This document shows positions 25,195-33,843 of a DNA stretch of 64,000 nucleotides, one piece after another. The translations under genes and the position numbers were made by a program. The DNA comes from JBNKLG01 sp050292235 (GTDB taxonomy: Bacteria; Pseudomonadota; Gammaproteobacteria; Chromatiales; Chromatiaceae). Under the pieces are notes generated by a model. It was not told the origin of the DNA. It saw only the letters and a list, made by a program, of their open reading frames with translations, and searched no databases. The stretch lies in the NCBI GenBank assembly GCA_050292235.1, contig JBNKLG010000002.1, positions 1 through 64,000 of the forward strand. The letters are read 5' to 3'. Each line of letters begins with the position of its first letter. The first letter of the stretch is position 1.

Positions 25195-27939
25195 CTATCG
25201 CCACAAGGCCTTACTGTTTCCCTGCGACAACCGGCTTTGGTTTTGCCAATGCCGCGCAGACTGGCTTAATGAGAAAGTTGGCCTGCCAAGTAGCAAACCA
25301 TTACCACTCTGCCGGGCAAAGGTTGTCACCGTCGATTGATGAGAGATGGTTGCCTCAATCGCTGAAATCCCAGGTATGCCCAGAGAGAGACCTGCTTCAA
25401 TGGTCCAGCCGATCATGTCACCCCGGGTATTGAGAATAACCCGGGCACCAACTCCTGGCCCTTCGGAAATATCAACCGAACCGCCAACGACCAGTGATTC
25501 TCCGGCAAAAACAGTTTCATCGCCGTAGATATAAGTAAGCTGCAAACCAGCTGCAAGCTCGAAATTCCAGCCGCCACCAAAAGAGAATGAACCGTAAAAC
25601 CCGATTCTGTTCCGCGGCGCAAAAACAATGCCGACGCCCACATCAAAGGCTGCTCCCAGGCCTCCACCACCGACCGCCCCGATGCCGATACAGACGTTAT
25701 TGTTGGTGCAATATTCAAGCAACGCATCAGGGGTAATGGTATTGAGTGCCTCTTCAACCAGTGTGGTCAGGGTTCTGCCGGTCGCACTGTTTCTATCGAA
25801 TATTTCAACCTCTGGAAAGTAGACCGTGGCATCTTCCAGTGGTCGGACGGGCATCATGGCTCTTCTGCCACTAAAGGCTTTTCGGGCAAAAAAAGCGCGG
25901 GCGTTAGGCGCACTGAATCCATTGGCCACCGCAAGCTGGATAGCACGTTCACGCTTCGCCAGGCCTCTATTTACATTCAGCGCTCTCCCACTTCGGCGCC
26001 AAAGCTGCTGCACAGCGGCTGCCGAGGCGATCAGCGCTGGAGCATCCTCCTGAGGAGTCGGCTCGTTACCACTGCCACAGATCATGCGCCACTCGGATTG
26101 ATAATAGACAGAGTGCATCACAGGGGGTTCGCTGGAGCTGTTCGCAGTGAGTGACTGGCTGCTTGGGATGCGGGTTCCAAAGATAACCCTGTCACCTTCG
26201 ATAAAGAGCGCCCTATCCACGGGAATCCCCCCTTCAGCCGTCACCCTGCGCATCACAGTGCCATTGGAGTAGACCCGGTACTCTTCAACAATCTGAAACA
26301 CATCATCAATGAGGGACTCCAGCAACCACTCATAATCAAAGCTATAAGTGAGCCTGGCATCTACCCGACTGATATCGGTTTGGGATGACGTACGAAAAAT
26401 GTTCTCACGCAGAGAGATAGATCCAGCGATGTTGAGTTTATATCCAAAGGTCTCTTCCTGATCGATCGGGTGATCGATTCGAAAATTTGAGATGTAATAG
26501 CCGTTATACTCAAACGACATCGGTACCGTTGCACCGATGGTCCCCAAATCCCAATGCTTTTGGGTAGAGGTGAAATTGACCGTCCGATACGGATAGATGG
26601 GCGCATCATGCGCCACTTGTTCATCGCTGCTCCAGCGGTCAACCAGCTTGGAATACTTTCCCCGCATCTGATCAAAACTGTAGGTAATATCTGCGTTGCT
26701 GGGTGATTGAATGACCCCACTGATTAGATCGGCCACGGCAACAGCAGTGCCCAGATTCATCGAGCGACTGGCAATTCTGCGCCGAGCCAGACTTTGCCCC
26801 TGAACATAACCGGCCGCTGGCAAGTGGCCCAAATATTCAAAACCACTCATGGTAATGACATCACCCGGTGAGCTGGTCGTCGGGTCACCAAGATGAATGC
26901 CTGCGGCATCGTAAGCGGCAAAAACCAACTCCGAACAGAACCAGGCACTGCTGTCCTGCCTGTTCTGCAAGGAGGCGATGGCCAGCAGATCATAGGGGGT
27001 ACCCACCTGCGCGATCGCAAAGCTGCGGATCGCCGCCTGCTGGGAAGTGGTCAGACCACGATAACGGTAACCAGTAGCGTAGTAGGTCTCCTGCAATACA
27101 TTGGCCAAGGGTCTGCGCACGGTCCCTTCCAGAATCGCTTCAATCACCTCACCCTCACCGATGTAAAGGGCAACATGGCTGGCGGGTTCTCCCGTTGCTG
27201 TCCTGATGGCGGCCCCCACAAAATTATCGGAGCTGGTCACCACCAGATCGCCGATTTGTAACACTGAGGTAGGAATCGACATACCCCCCTGCCCCGGGGA
27301 GATCATCGCATCACGATCCGACTCTGAGGGCGTAAAGAGCCCTTGAGAAGCCACATTAGGCGGATACTTCAAATGTCCCAGATAGCTCACCCCCCCAATT
27401 CGCAGTAGATCGCCCGGGGTCGAGGTCGAGGGATTCGCCACCAAATCGATACCCACATGCTGGAAAGCCGCGAAGACCAACTCAGAACAGTACCAGGCCT
27501 CGGGATTTTGGTAGGTCAGTAAGGTTCCGATTGCCTGATGGTCATAACGACGCCCCACCTGGCTGCGCAACCAGCGTTTCATGATATCCCTCTGCGCATC
27601 CGTGAGGAGACCGGACCGAAAAGCAGCCGCGTAGTAATCATCATCCAGTGCACTCGTCAACGGCTGCATCACCACACCGCGACCAATCGCCTCGATCACC
27701 TGGCCATCACCAACGTAGATCGATAAGTGGCTCACTGGAGAGTTGGTATGGTTTCGAATACGCTCCGAGATCCAGGCATTGGAGGTTGATACAATCAAAT
27801 CCCCCACCTTCAGCGCATTGTAATCATAAGAGACACCACCGGCACCCACCGGGACAAGCGCCAGCCAGGCGTTTTCGTCCGGTGCATGTTCATTGCTGCT
27901 GTTGTCGTTCTGCGCAAAACTTCTCTGTCGATAGGTCAT
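25195..27939 (-). CDS. Protein with two YiiX/NlpC-P60-like peptidase domains
   Basis: A 914-residue protein, last gene of the accessory operon. It carries two tandem permuted papain-fold (YiiX/YebB-like) domains. The first spans about residues 40-195 with H71 in SHLSIYVGDG and C151 in WYCSELVF. The second spans about 225-375 with H255 in SHVALYIGEG and C335 in WFCSELVF. Each keeps the expected His, a downstream acidic residue in VIEAI, and the nucleophilic Cys, so both look active. The remaining 540 residues have no recognisable domain; the region near 730-870 is glycine-rich with alternating hydrophobic residues, suggesting a beta-sheet or membrane-inserting module. There is no signal peptide. 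YiiX-type enzymes cleave amide or ester bonds in lipids or peptides; the substrate here is unknown. Confidence 0.7.
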   Translation of the reverse strand: MTYRQRSFAQNDNSSNEHAPDENAWLALVPVGAGGVSYDYNALKVGDLIVSTSNAWISERIRNHTNSPVSHLSIYVGDGQVIEAIGRGVVMQPLTSALDDDYYAAAFRSGLLTDAQRDIMKRWLRSQVGRRYDHQAIGTLLTYQNPEAWYCSELVFAAFQHVGIDLVANPSTSTPGDLLRIGGVSYLGHLKYPPNVASQGLFTPSESDRDAMISPGQGGMSIPTSVLQIGDLVVTSSDNFVGAAIRTATGEPASHVALYIGEGEVIEAILEGTVRRPLANVLQETYYATGYRYRGLTTSQQAAIRSFAIAQVGTPYDLLAIASLQNRQDSSAWFCSELVFAAYDAAGIHLGDPTTSSPGDVITMSGFEYLGHLPAAGYVQGQSLARRRIASRSMNLGTAVAVADLISGVIQSPSNADITYSFDQMRGKYSKLVDRWSSDEQVAHDAPIYPYRTVNFTSTQKHWDLGTIGATVPMSFEYNGYYISNFRIDHPIDQEETFGYKLNIAGSISLRENIFRTSSQTDISRVDARLTYSFDYEWLLESLIDDVFQIVEEYRVYSNGTVMRRVTAEGGIPVDRALFIEGDRVIFGTRIPSSQSLTANSSSEPPVMHSVYYQSEWRMICGSGNEPTPQEDAPALIASAAAVQQLWRRSGRALNVNRGLAKRERAIQLAVANGFSAPNARAFFARKAFSGRRAMMPVRPLEDATVYFPEVEIFDRNSATGRTLTTLVEEALNTITPDALLEYCTNNNVCIGIGAVGGGGLGAAFDVGVGIVFAPRNRIGFYGSFSFGGGWNFELAAGLQLTYIYGDETVFAGESLVVGGSVDISEGPGVGARVILNTRGDMIGWTIEAGLSLGIPGISAIEATISHQSTVTTFARQSGNGLLLGRPTFSLSQSARHWQNQSRLSQGNSKALWR

Positions 27940-27961
27940 GGTTTCGTTCTCCGTCTAAAAA

Positions 27962-29197
27962 TCAGGGTGAGATACTGGTGATGGGCTGATTGGCAGCAGG
28001 ATTGGCCGTATTGCCCTGGATGGATGAGATAACCCCCGCATCAGCAAACCGCTCAAGCGGAAACACATCGGATTTAAATTGAAGATCGACTTCACCGGTT
28101 AGATTGGCATTGACGTTGATCTCAGTTTCACTGTCTTTTTCGCTGCTGGAAACATAGGCAACGGAGGTCTTGATTGACCCCTTTACCGGGGAGAGGAACC
28201 AGCCGTATTTAAACTGGGCCTCGGTTTTGGTATCAAACTTCTCGGCTGATGAGGCCTTGGCATAATCCTTGGTATCGATCCGGAAACCCATCTGGGCACG
28301 AATCCGGCCTCGCGTCACAATAATCCGGTTGATCCCCATCAATACCATCGAAGAGAGCATCTGCTGACGGGATTGTGCAATATGGCGCCGTGCAGCAGGC
28401 ACCACCACCGTTTCCACCTCGGAAAGATCTGCATCCTCGGGCACATTGAGGGTGCGCCGCAGACGTGCCTCCTCCTCTTCACTCAGATCTTCGTGCTGCT
28501 GCAACGTCGCTCCATCGCCCTGCTCCTGAACCCGGTAGTTGCGCGGAAAAGCACCGACGATCCAATCCCTGCTGGCGTTGTCGGAGATGTTGTCCTGCAT
28601 AAAGTCATCCACGGTTTTGGCCACATTGGAGAGCAACTCGCCAAAGGCCTCCATCTGCTGAATCGAGGCATCGATGATGGCGTTAAAGGTACCTTTGATC
28701 AGATCCGCCACGAAGGTGGGAAAGGCGATGGCGTTCAGGGTGCTCTCCGTCACCTGAGCAACATTGCCAGCGGCACGTGGCGCGAACTCATCGGCAGCAG
28801 GGTCATCGCCTTCGAGCGCTCTCACAATCTCCTGAGGGCTGCTGGTGCCTGCATCAAAGGGTTTTGTGATCTTGTTGAGCAGGGGATTGGATCGTTTGGC
28901 CACATCAGTTGTCTCGGCCTGGTAATCCACCGTTTTGGTTTTGCGTACCACGGGGGTTTGGCCCAGCTTTTGCGACTGATGCCAATCGTCATGAATCAAT
29001 GCCGCAGTGTAGCCCGCGATCTTTTCGAGATTCTGCTTCATTTCCTGCTGACTGTCGTCTGACAACTCACTGAATGAGGGACTCGACATCAACAGCGCTG
29101 CAATCTGGGTATGAACCAGCTTATCGACCTCAGGAGTGATCTCAAACTCATCTTTGGGCAGATGGGCAAAAACACCGGGAAGGACGCGGGATGTCAT
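27962..29197 (-). CDS. Operon paralog family protein A
   Basis: A 411-residue protein of an unrecognised family with four members in this operon. Three blocks are shared. An N-terminal helical block carries FVADLIKGTFNAI followed by ASIQQMEA and VDxFMxDN (about residues 155-210). A middle block (VVPAARRHIAQSR, then SMVLMGINRIIV) is followed by a strand-rich segment. The C-terminal block is NANLTGEVDLQFKSD. The order of an amphipathic helix, an RI-V segment and a Ser/Thr-rich strand region loosely recalls DUF2589 proteins, which is only a hypothesis. No signal peptide or membrane segment is seen. The start overlaps the stop of paralog B by four bases. Confidence 0.6.
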   Translation of the reverse strand: MTSRVLPGVFAHLPKDEFEITPEVDKLVHTQIAALLMSSPSFSELSDDSQQEMKQNLEKIAGYTAALIHDDWHQSQKLGQTPVVRKTKTVDYQAETTDVAKRSNPLLNKITKPFDAGTSSPQEIVRALEGDDPAADEFAPRAAGNVAQVTESTLNAIAFPTFVADLIKGTFNAIIDASIQQMEAFGELLSNVAKTVDDFMQDNISDNASRDWIVGAFPRNYRVQEQGDGATLQQHEDLSEEEEARLRRTLNVPEDADLSEVETVVVPAARRHIAQSRQQMLSSMVLMGINRIIVTRGRIRAQMGFRIDTKDYAKASSAEKFDTKTEAQFKYGWFLSPVKGSIKTSVAYVSSSEKDSETEINVNANLTGEVDLQFKSDVFPLERFADAGVISSIQGNTANPAANQPITSISP

Positions 29198-30654
29198 GCG
29201 TTGGCTCCTGCTGTTGCAGAGGGGTTGGCACCCGTAGCCGGGGGAGGATGGGCGCCCTCGCCAGCATTACCCTCAGGGGAAGGACTCGAGCCTTCATTTG
29301 CCCCACCAGGAGCAGGATTGGCTCCAGGTCTCGGATTGGGCGCAGACTGGCGACCAGGCTGATTGGCGCTGCTCCCAGACTCATTGCCAAACCGATTTGG
29401 ATCAAGATCGGGCAAGTCCGGTGCTGCGAGCCGCTCCCGTCCTTCGAGTCGGCTGGCTATCATCTGCGAAGCGCTGGGGCTATCACTGGATTCGCCACGC
29501 ACTCCGGTAACGGCTGCAGGTGCATTTTCTGCGGGATTGGGGGTGTTGGCCCGAATGGCCGCGATGCGCTCGGTCGTCGCCATGCGATTCAGCGGCAGAT
29601 AATCGGTCGAGAACGTCAAATCCACCTCCCCGGTCAGATCAGCGTTCACGTTCAATTCTGCATTGGAATCCGCTTTGGTCGAGCGAACATAAGTGACCGA
29701 GGTCGATGCCGAGGCCGACCACATGCCAAAACCGACCTTGCCCTGGGCCGCCACAGAGGCATCCAGCAGATCGGCCTGCTCCCGGTGGGCGCTGTCGCTC
29801 GCATCGATATGAAATCCCATCGTGGCACGAATACGGCCGTGATTGATCACGATCCGCTGCAGCCCCATCATCACCATGGCTGAGAGCATCTGCAGACGCG
29901 ATTGTGCCATCTTTCTGCGTGCCGCCGGAACCAACACCTCATCGATCGCACTCTGGTCAACCACATCGATCTCATCAGGCAGATTGAGCGCACTGCGCAG
30001 TCCGGCAGGCGGTTCTTCAGCCTCCGTGGCAACCGCCTGAGGCCCGCCGGAACCCGCCTCCATCCGGATATGTTGTGGGTAACTCTGTGCCAGCCACTGT
30101 TGGGCCTGGAGGTCGGAGACATTCTCCGACTCGAACTGTTCAACGGTTTGGGAGACCGCTTCCAGCATTTCAGTAAAAGCACCCATCTGGGTCTGAGTGG
30201 CATCGAGAATGGCGTTGAAAGTCCCTTTGATCAGATCCGCCACAAACGAAGGAAAGGAGATCGCCCGTAAGGTCGAACGCGTCACCGATGCCACCTGCGA
30301 AGAGGCCTGCGGACTAAAATCGGCCTGAGTCATTGATTGGGCAAGCACACCACCATGAGCCTGCTCCGGCGGATGGAGTGTCTCTTTGGTCTTGATCAGA
30401 GGACGCTGCCCCAATTTTTCCGAAAGGCGCCAATCATCCAATGCCAGTGCAGCGGCATAGGTCGCGACACGAGAAATACGTTGCGTCAATGCATCCCGTT
30501 CAGTGGCAGAGAGTTCGGAGCTGGAAGGCGCAGCGGCCACCAGCGCCTCAACCTGGCTATTAACCAATTGTTTGAGCTCCGGTGTATCCACCGGACCCTG
30601 TGGCTCGGGGGCGCCTGCATAAGGGGTGGGTAAAAGTGGCGGAAAGTCGTTCAT
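29194..30654 (-). CDS. Operon paralog family protein B
   Basis: A 486-residue member of the same family as the genes at 27962, 31595 and 38381. The shared blocks are FVADLIKGTFNAI, ARRKMAQSRLQML with MVMMGLQRIVI, and NADLTGEVDLTFSTD. It differs by a C-terminal tail of about 110 residues rich in Pro, Ala, Gly, Ser and Asn, probably disordered. I start it at the ATG at 30654, which overlaps the stop of the preceding gene as ATGA; a longer frame from 30759 lies inside that gene. The middle QQWLAQSYP segment is the counterpart of RDWIVGAFP in paralog A. Confidence 0.6.
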   Translation of the reverse strand: MNDFPPLLPTPYAGAPEPQGPVDTPELKQLVNSQVEALVAAAPSSSELSATERDALTQRISRVATYAAALALDDWRLSEKLGQRPLIKTKETLHPPEQAHGGVLAQSMTQADFSPQASSQVASVTRSTLRAISFPSFVADLIKGTFNAILDATQTQMGAFTEMLEAVSQTVEQFESENVSDLQAQQWLAQSYPQHIRMEAGSGGPQAVATEAEEPPAGLRSALNLPDEIDVVDQSAIDEVLVPAARRKMAQSRLQMLSAMVMMGLQRIVINHGRIRATMGFHIDASDSAHREQADLLDASVAAQGKVGFGMWSASASTSVTYVRSTKADSNAELNVNADLTGEVDLTFSTDYLPLNRMATTERIAAIRANTPNPAENAPAAVTGVRGESSDSPSASQMIASRLEGRERLAAPDLPDLDPNRFGNESGSSANQPGRQSAPNPRPGANPAPGGANEGSSPSPEGNAGEGAHPPPATGANPSATAGANA

Positions 30655-31589
30655 GCCCATCCCCCGGTATATCCGGGAGTCGGCACCGGAGAAGAGGGCC
30701 AACCACCAACTGTCTGCCCCCCGCCGCTCAGGCTCAACCGCTCTGCCCCCTGCTGCCATTGGGCAGCATACCGAAACACTGAGGCATCGTTTTGCAACAG
30801 AGGGGCAATGACCCCGTTGTTATCGCGAATTTCGTTGATGTGAGCAGCCACCCAACCGATCAGGGCCGCACCCGCCTGTGCCCGGCTGGCCGCCTGATTG
30901 AACATCATCACCGCATCAGTGGAGTCGCTGACAATGGCAGCCACCAAGGACCATAAATCGCGAGCATTGAACATTCGCTGCAAGGTGCTGTTGCCCATGA
31001 TCGTAATCGCTTGCCGCAGTTGTCCATTGAGTTGATTGGCGGCCCGCTCCAAACCTAAAGACCCACGGCGACGAATTTCGTCAAGCAGCGCAGCCATGGC
31101 AAATTCAATACTGCTGGCAGCATCAAAGCTCGATAACCGCATCTCTTGCTCAAAACGCAGGAGCTCTGCACTCAAATTGGCAAGCGTCATGCGGATATCG
31201 TTGTTTGTTTCAAAGCCCAATGTGGCGGAAAAGAGTTGTGCACGACGTTGCCCGTCATACCAGCTTCGATCCATCGCATCAGCCATCCCTTCCAACGCCT
31301 GGAAAAGCACCCGATCATTCAGATTGAGCGAGTACCGCTCTTCGACCAACAACTCAGCCACGCTCAACAGATGAGCGTTCTCCAACTCTGCGTAGTAGTA
31401 GAGCCCGGCAAAGGCCTCGACCTGAGCCTGGCTGAGCCGACCTTCTCCTCGGGAGCTGATTGGCGGAAGCGAGCCAATGAAGTTGGCTTGCGCCAAAGAA
31501 ACGGGATGCCTTGCCGCCTGCGCGAGACGCCCGGCATACTGCTGAAGCCTCGTGAAAAGTGCAAGAGAATGGCGGCAAGCGAGACGCAT
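30651..31589 (-). CDS. Helical hypothetical protein of the accessory operon
   Basis: A 312-residue protein with almost continuous predicted helix, few glycines in the body and a Gly/Pro-rich tail of about 25 residues. I do not recognise it. Cysteine is limited to one residue at position 5. The first 15 residues (MRLACRHSLALFTRL) are weakly amphipathic and not a clear signal peptide. It lies between paralogs C and B, coupled to B by a 4-base overlap and 5 bases after C. The helical texture suggests a structural or adaptor subunit. Confidence 0.55.
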   Translation of the reverse strand: MRLACRHSLALFTRLQQYAGRLAQAARHPVSLAQANFIGSLPPISSRGEGRLSQAQVEAFAGLYYYAELENAHLLSVAELLVEERYSLNLNDRVLFQALEGMADAMDRSWYDGQRRAQLFSATLGFETNNDIRMTLANLSAELLRFEQEMRLSSFDAASSIEFAMAALLDEIRRRGSLGLERAANQLNGQLRQAITIMGNSTLQRMFNARDLWSLVAAIVSDSTDAVMMFNQAASRAQAGAALIGWVAAHINEIRDNNGVIAPLLQNDASVFRYAAQWQQGAERLSLSGGGQTVGGWPSSPVPTPGYTGGWA

Positions 31590-31594
31590 GTCCG

Positions 31595-32722
31595 TTAAGT
31601 GCCCGGTAGTGGTGGAACAGGAATCTGCGGTGCAGCTGATTCTGCTGCCGGTTGTGGTGCAGTTTGACGGGCATTGGAGGCGATCTTGTCCTGATTAACC
31701 CCCATCAGCTCCACCATCTTTTCCAGCGGAAAATAATCCGATTTGAAACGGAGATCGACGTTACCGGTCATCTTGACCTTCAGCTCCTGACTCTTCTCGG
31801 CATCCGATTCAAAATTGCTGTCGGTGGAGATATCAAGCGTGCTCTTGGTCGTGCTCGTGGTACTCGGCTTGAAAAACCAGAAGCCTTTCTTCCTCGACCT
31901 GCTTGCGGTTTCACGGTGATAATCAAAACTGTTTTGCTTGTCGTAGTGGCGTTTGGCCAACTCCTCGACGTTGAGATCAAACTTGACGCCCGCTTTAATC
32001 GAGCCGTCGGTCACCACAATCCGATTGAGCCCCATCATCACCATGGTGGCCAGCAGTTGCTGTCGATCCATAGAGATCTTTTTGCGTGCAGCGGTCACCA
32101 GCTCTTTCTCGGCATCTTCGTCGCCAAGATCACCAAAATCGAAGGGGATACCCAGATCCTGCATAAAATTGGGTGCATTATCGGCGTCGGCATCCTGTTT
32201 GGGCACCACCCTTCCGGCTTCCAGATCAGGCTCCAGATGGTCGGGATATTGGCCAACCAGATAGTCGCGGGCACTCTCTTCCGTCACGTTGTCTTTCATA
32301 TACTCATCGACAGATTTCGAGACATTGGCCACCAGGGTGGCGTAGGCCTCCATCTGCTGAATCGAGGCATCGACAATGGCATTGAATACCCCTTTGATCA
32401 GATCTGCGACAAAACCGGGGAAATCGACTTTTTTGATCACATTGGCCAAATCGTCACCGGCCTGGCCAAAATAGGTTGGAGGCTTCGGTGGCACTGGTGG
32501 TGATGCTGGAAGCGGGCCCGCCAGCGGATGTGCCATGGGTGGATGATGCCCGCTGCCGGATATGGCCATCTCCAATGCTGTCGCTCCTCCGGCATCCGCG
32601 ATAAAACCGATCACCCGATCTGTATCTGCCATCACTTTCGCCTGGCGTTCCGGCGTCAGGGCATTAAAGGCATTGGACTGCTGTAACAGTTGGCGGACTT
32701 GGCTTTGGGCACGCTCTTTCAT
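31595..32722 (-). CDS. Operon paralog family protein C
   Basis: A 375-residue family member. Shared blocks are FVADLIKGVFNAI and ASIQQMEAY with VDEYMKDN (about residues 100-150), ARKKISMDRQQLL with MVMMGLNRIVV (about 210-240), and MTGNVDLRFKSDYFPLE near the C terminus. A proline-rich linker (PLPASPPVPPKPP) lies at about residues 67-82, and another Pro/Ala-rich tail ends the protein. The region between blocks two and three is basic and Ser/Thr-rich. Among the four it is the shortest and the most basic in the middle. Function unknown. Confidence 0.6.
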   Translation of the reverse strand: MKERAQSQVRQLLQQSNAFNALTPERQAKVMADTDRVIGFIADAGGATALEMAISGSGHHPPMAHPLAGPLPASPPVPPKPPTYFGQAGDDLANVIKKVDFPGFVADLIKGVFNAIVDASIQQMEAYATLVANVSKSVDEYMKDNVTEESARDYLVGQYPDHLEPDLEAGRVVPKQDADADNAPNFMQDLGIPFDFGDLGDEDAEKELVTAARKKISMDRQQLLATMVMMGLNRIVVTDGSIKAGVKFDLNVEELAKRHYDKQNSFDYHRETASRSRKKGFWFFKPSTTSTTKSTLDISTDSNFESDAEKSQELKVKMTGNVDLRFKSDYFPLEKMVELMGVNQDKIASNARQTAPQPAAESAAPQIPVPPLPGT

Positions 32723-32734
32723 ACGACTGCCCCC

Positions 32735-33814
32735 TTAGGCCGTTTGGCGCCACTGGGGCATATCAGCGGCTGAGAACTCATCGGATGGGAAACCGGCTTG
32801 AGACGACTCAGGTGGCGCATCCTCGAACGCGATGGGCCGCAGATAGACAGCAATTCGTGCCGGCATACTCGGACGCACACGGATGGAAAACACGGTCACC
32901 GAGCCAGGACCGGTATAACCATCAGGGGTCAGTGCGGTCAGCCAGCGGTCAAATGCCTGCAACCCTGCCGGGCGCTCTGCCATCGGCAGGCGCAAAAGTG
33001 GCAGTAACACCGGCGGGGCATCCGGCAACGCATCGAGGTCGATATCCAGACGCATCTCCACCTCGCTACCTGAACGAAGCAGGGTCAAGGTTGCCGAGCG
33101 GGCGGGTAATTTATAGCGAGCCCCCAGGACAAACGCCCCCACCGTAACCAATCCAGCGTGGCGGTTTTCCATCCCGAAAGATTGCATCAAAGGCAGCAGT
33201 TCAGAGAAATCGATTTCACGGATGATATCAAAGGTGATCTGCTGTCCACCGGCACAACGCCCGGCACGTATGGTGGTAAAAAAGGGCTGCAGCGCTGGTA
33301 GCGCCGTCATTGCACGGTTGGCCATTTCAATCAGCGTATCAGGAAACTGGTTGGTCAGTTCCGCTGGCCATCCATAGGTCGCAGCCGCCTCAACGATACC
33401 GTTTCGATCAACGGCAGTAGCGAAATTCGCGCCAAACCCGGTCGCAAACGAGAAGTTGTTGCTTCGAAAAGGCTCGGTCCGCTCATCGAACCAACGTCGG
33501 GCATCACTGCCCAGATCGGCCGCGATAATGGAACGCATGGCGCGTGTCGCCAAATCAATCTTATCTCCAGGGGTGGTGTAACTGTCTCCGGGGGCAACCT
33601 GAAAACCCAACGCATGGCCTCGCGTCTCGGAAAAGTTGGGTTCAAAAGGACCATGGGTATGCCAGGAAGGCGCCTGCCCCAATCGCCAATCGAGGGATTC
33701 ATCCAGTGCCGCTGACATCGCTGGCAGATCTGTTGGATCAGGTGTCAACAAACGTCTTGATGCGCTGCCAAGAAGTCTCTTTGCCACGTCGGCGGCTCTC
33801 TGTCTGCTCATCAT
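32735..33814 (-). CDS. Unrecognised 359-residue protein of the accessory operon
   Basis: A 359-residue soluble protein with one Cys (CAGG near residue 185) and alternating hydrophobic strands in the second half, including TVFSIRVRPSMPARIAVYLRP near the end. A C-terminal strand of the form R-x-x-x-Y-L-x-P after a repeated strand-helix texture has a weak look of ABBA-fold (DMATS-type) prenyltransferases, but I see no firm motif and would not annotate it so. It sits 12 bases before paralog C and 29 bases after the 699-residue gene, clearly in the same transcript. Confidence 0.5.
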   Translation of the reverse strand: MMSRQRAADVAKRLLGSASRRLLTPDPTDLPAMSAALDESLDWRLGQAPSWHTHGPFEPNFSETRGHALGFQVAPGDSYTTPGDKIDLATRAMRSIIAADLGSDARRWFDERTEPFRSNNFSFATGFGANFATAVDRNGIVEAAATYGWPAELTNQFPDTLIEMANRAMTALPALQPFFTTIRAGRCAGGQQITFDIIREIDFSELLPLMQSFGMENRHAGLVTVGAFVLGARYKLPARSATLTLLRSGSEVEMRLDIDLDALPDAPPVLLPLLRLPMAERPAGLQAFDRWLTALTPDGYTGPGSVTVFSIRVRPSMPARIAVYLRPIAFEDAPPESSQAGFPSDEFSAADMPQWRQTA

Positions 33815-33843
33815 CTCTCTCCTCTACGGAAGGTCATATCGGA

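Noticed and set aside
29191..29883. A 230-codon frame on the plus strand
   Set aside because: Antisense to paralog B and rich in unusual residue runs.
31652..32503. A 283-codon frame on the plus strand
   Set aside because: Antisense to paralog C, whose shared family blocks show the minus strand is coding.
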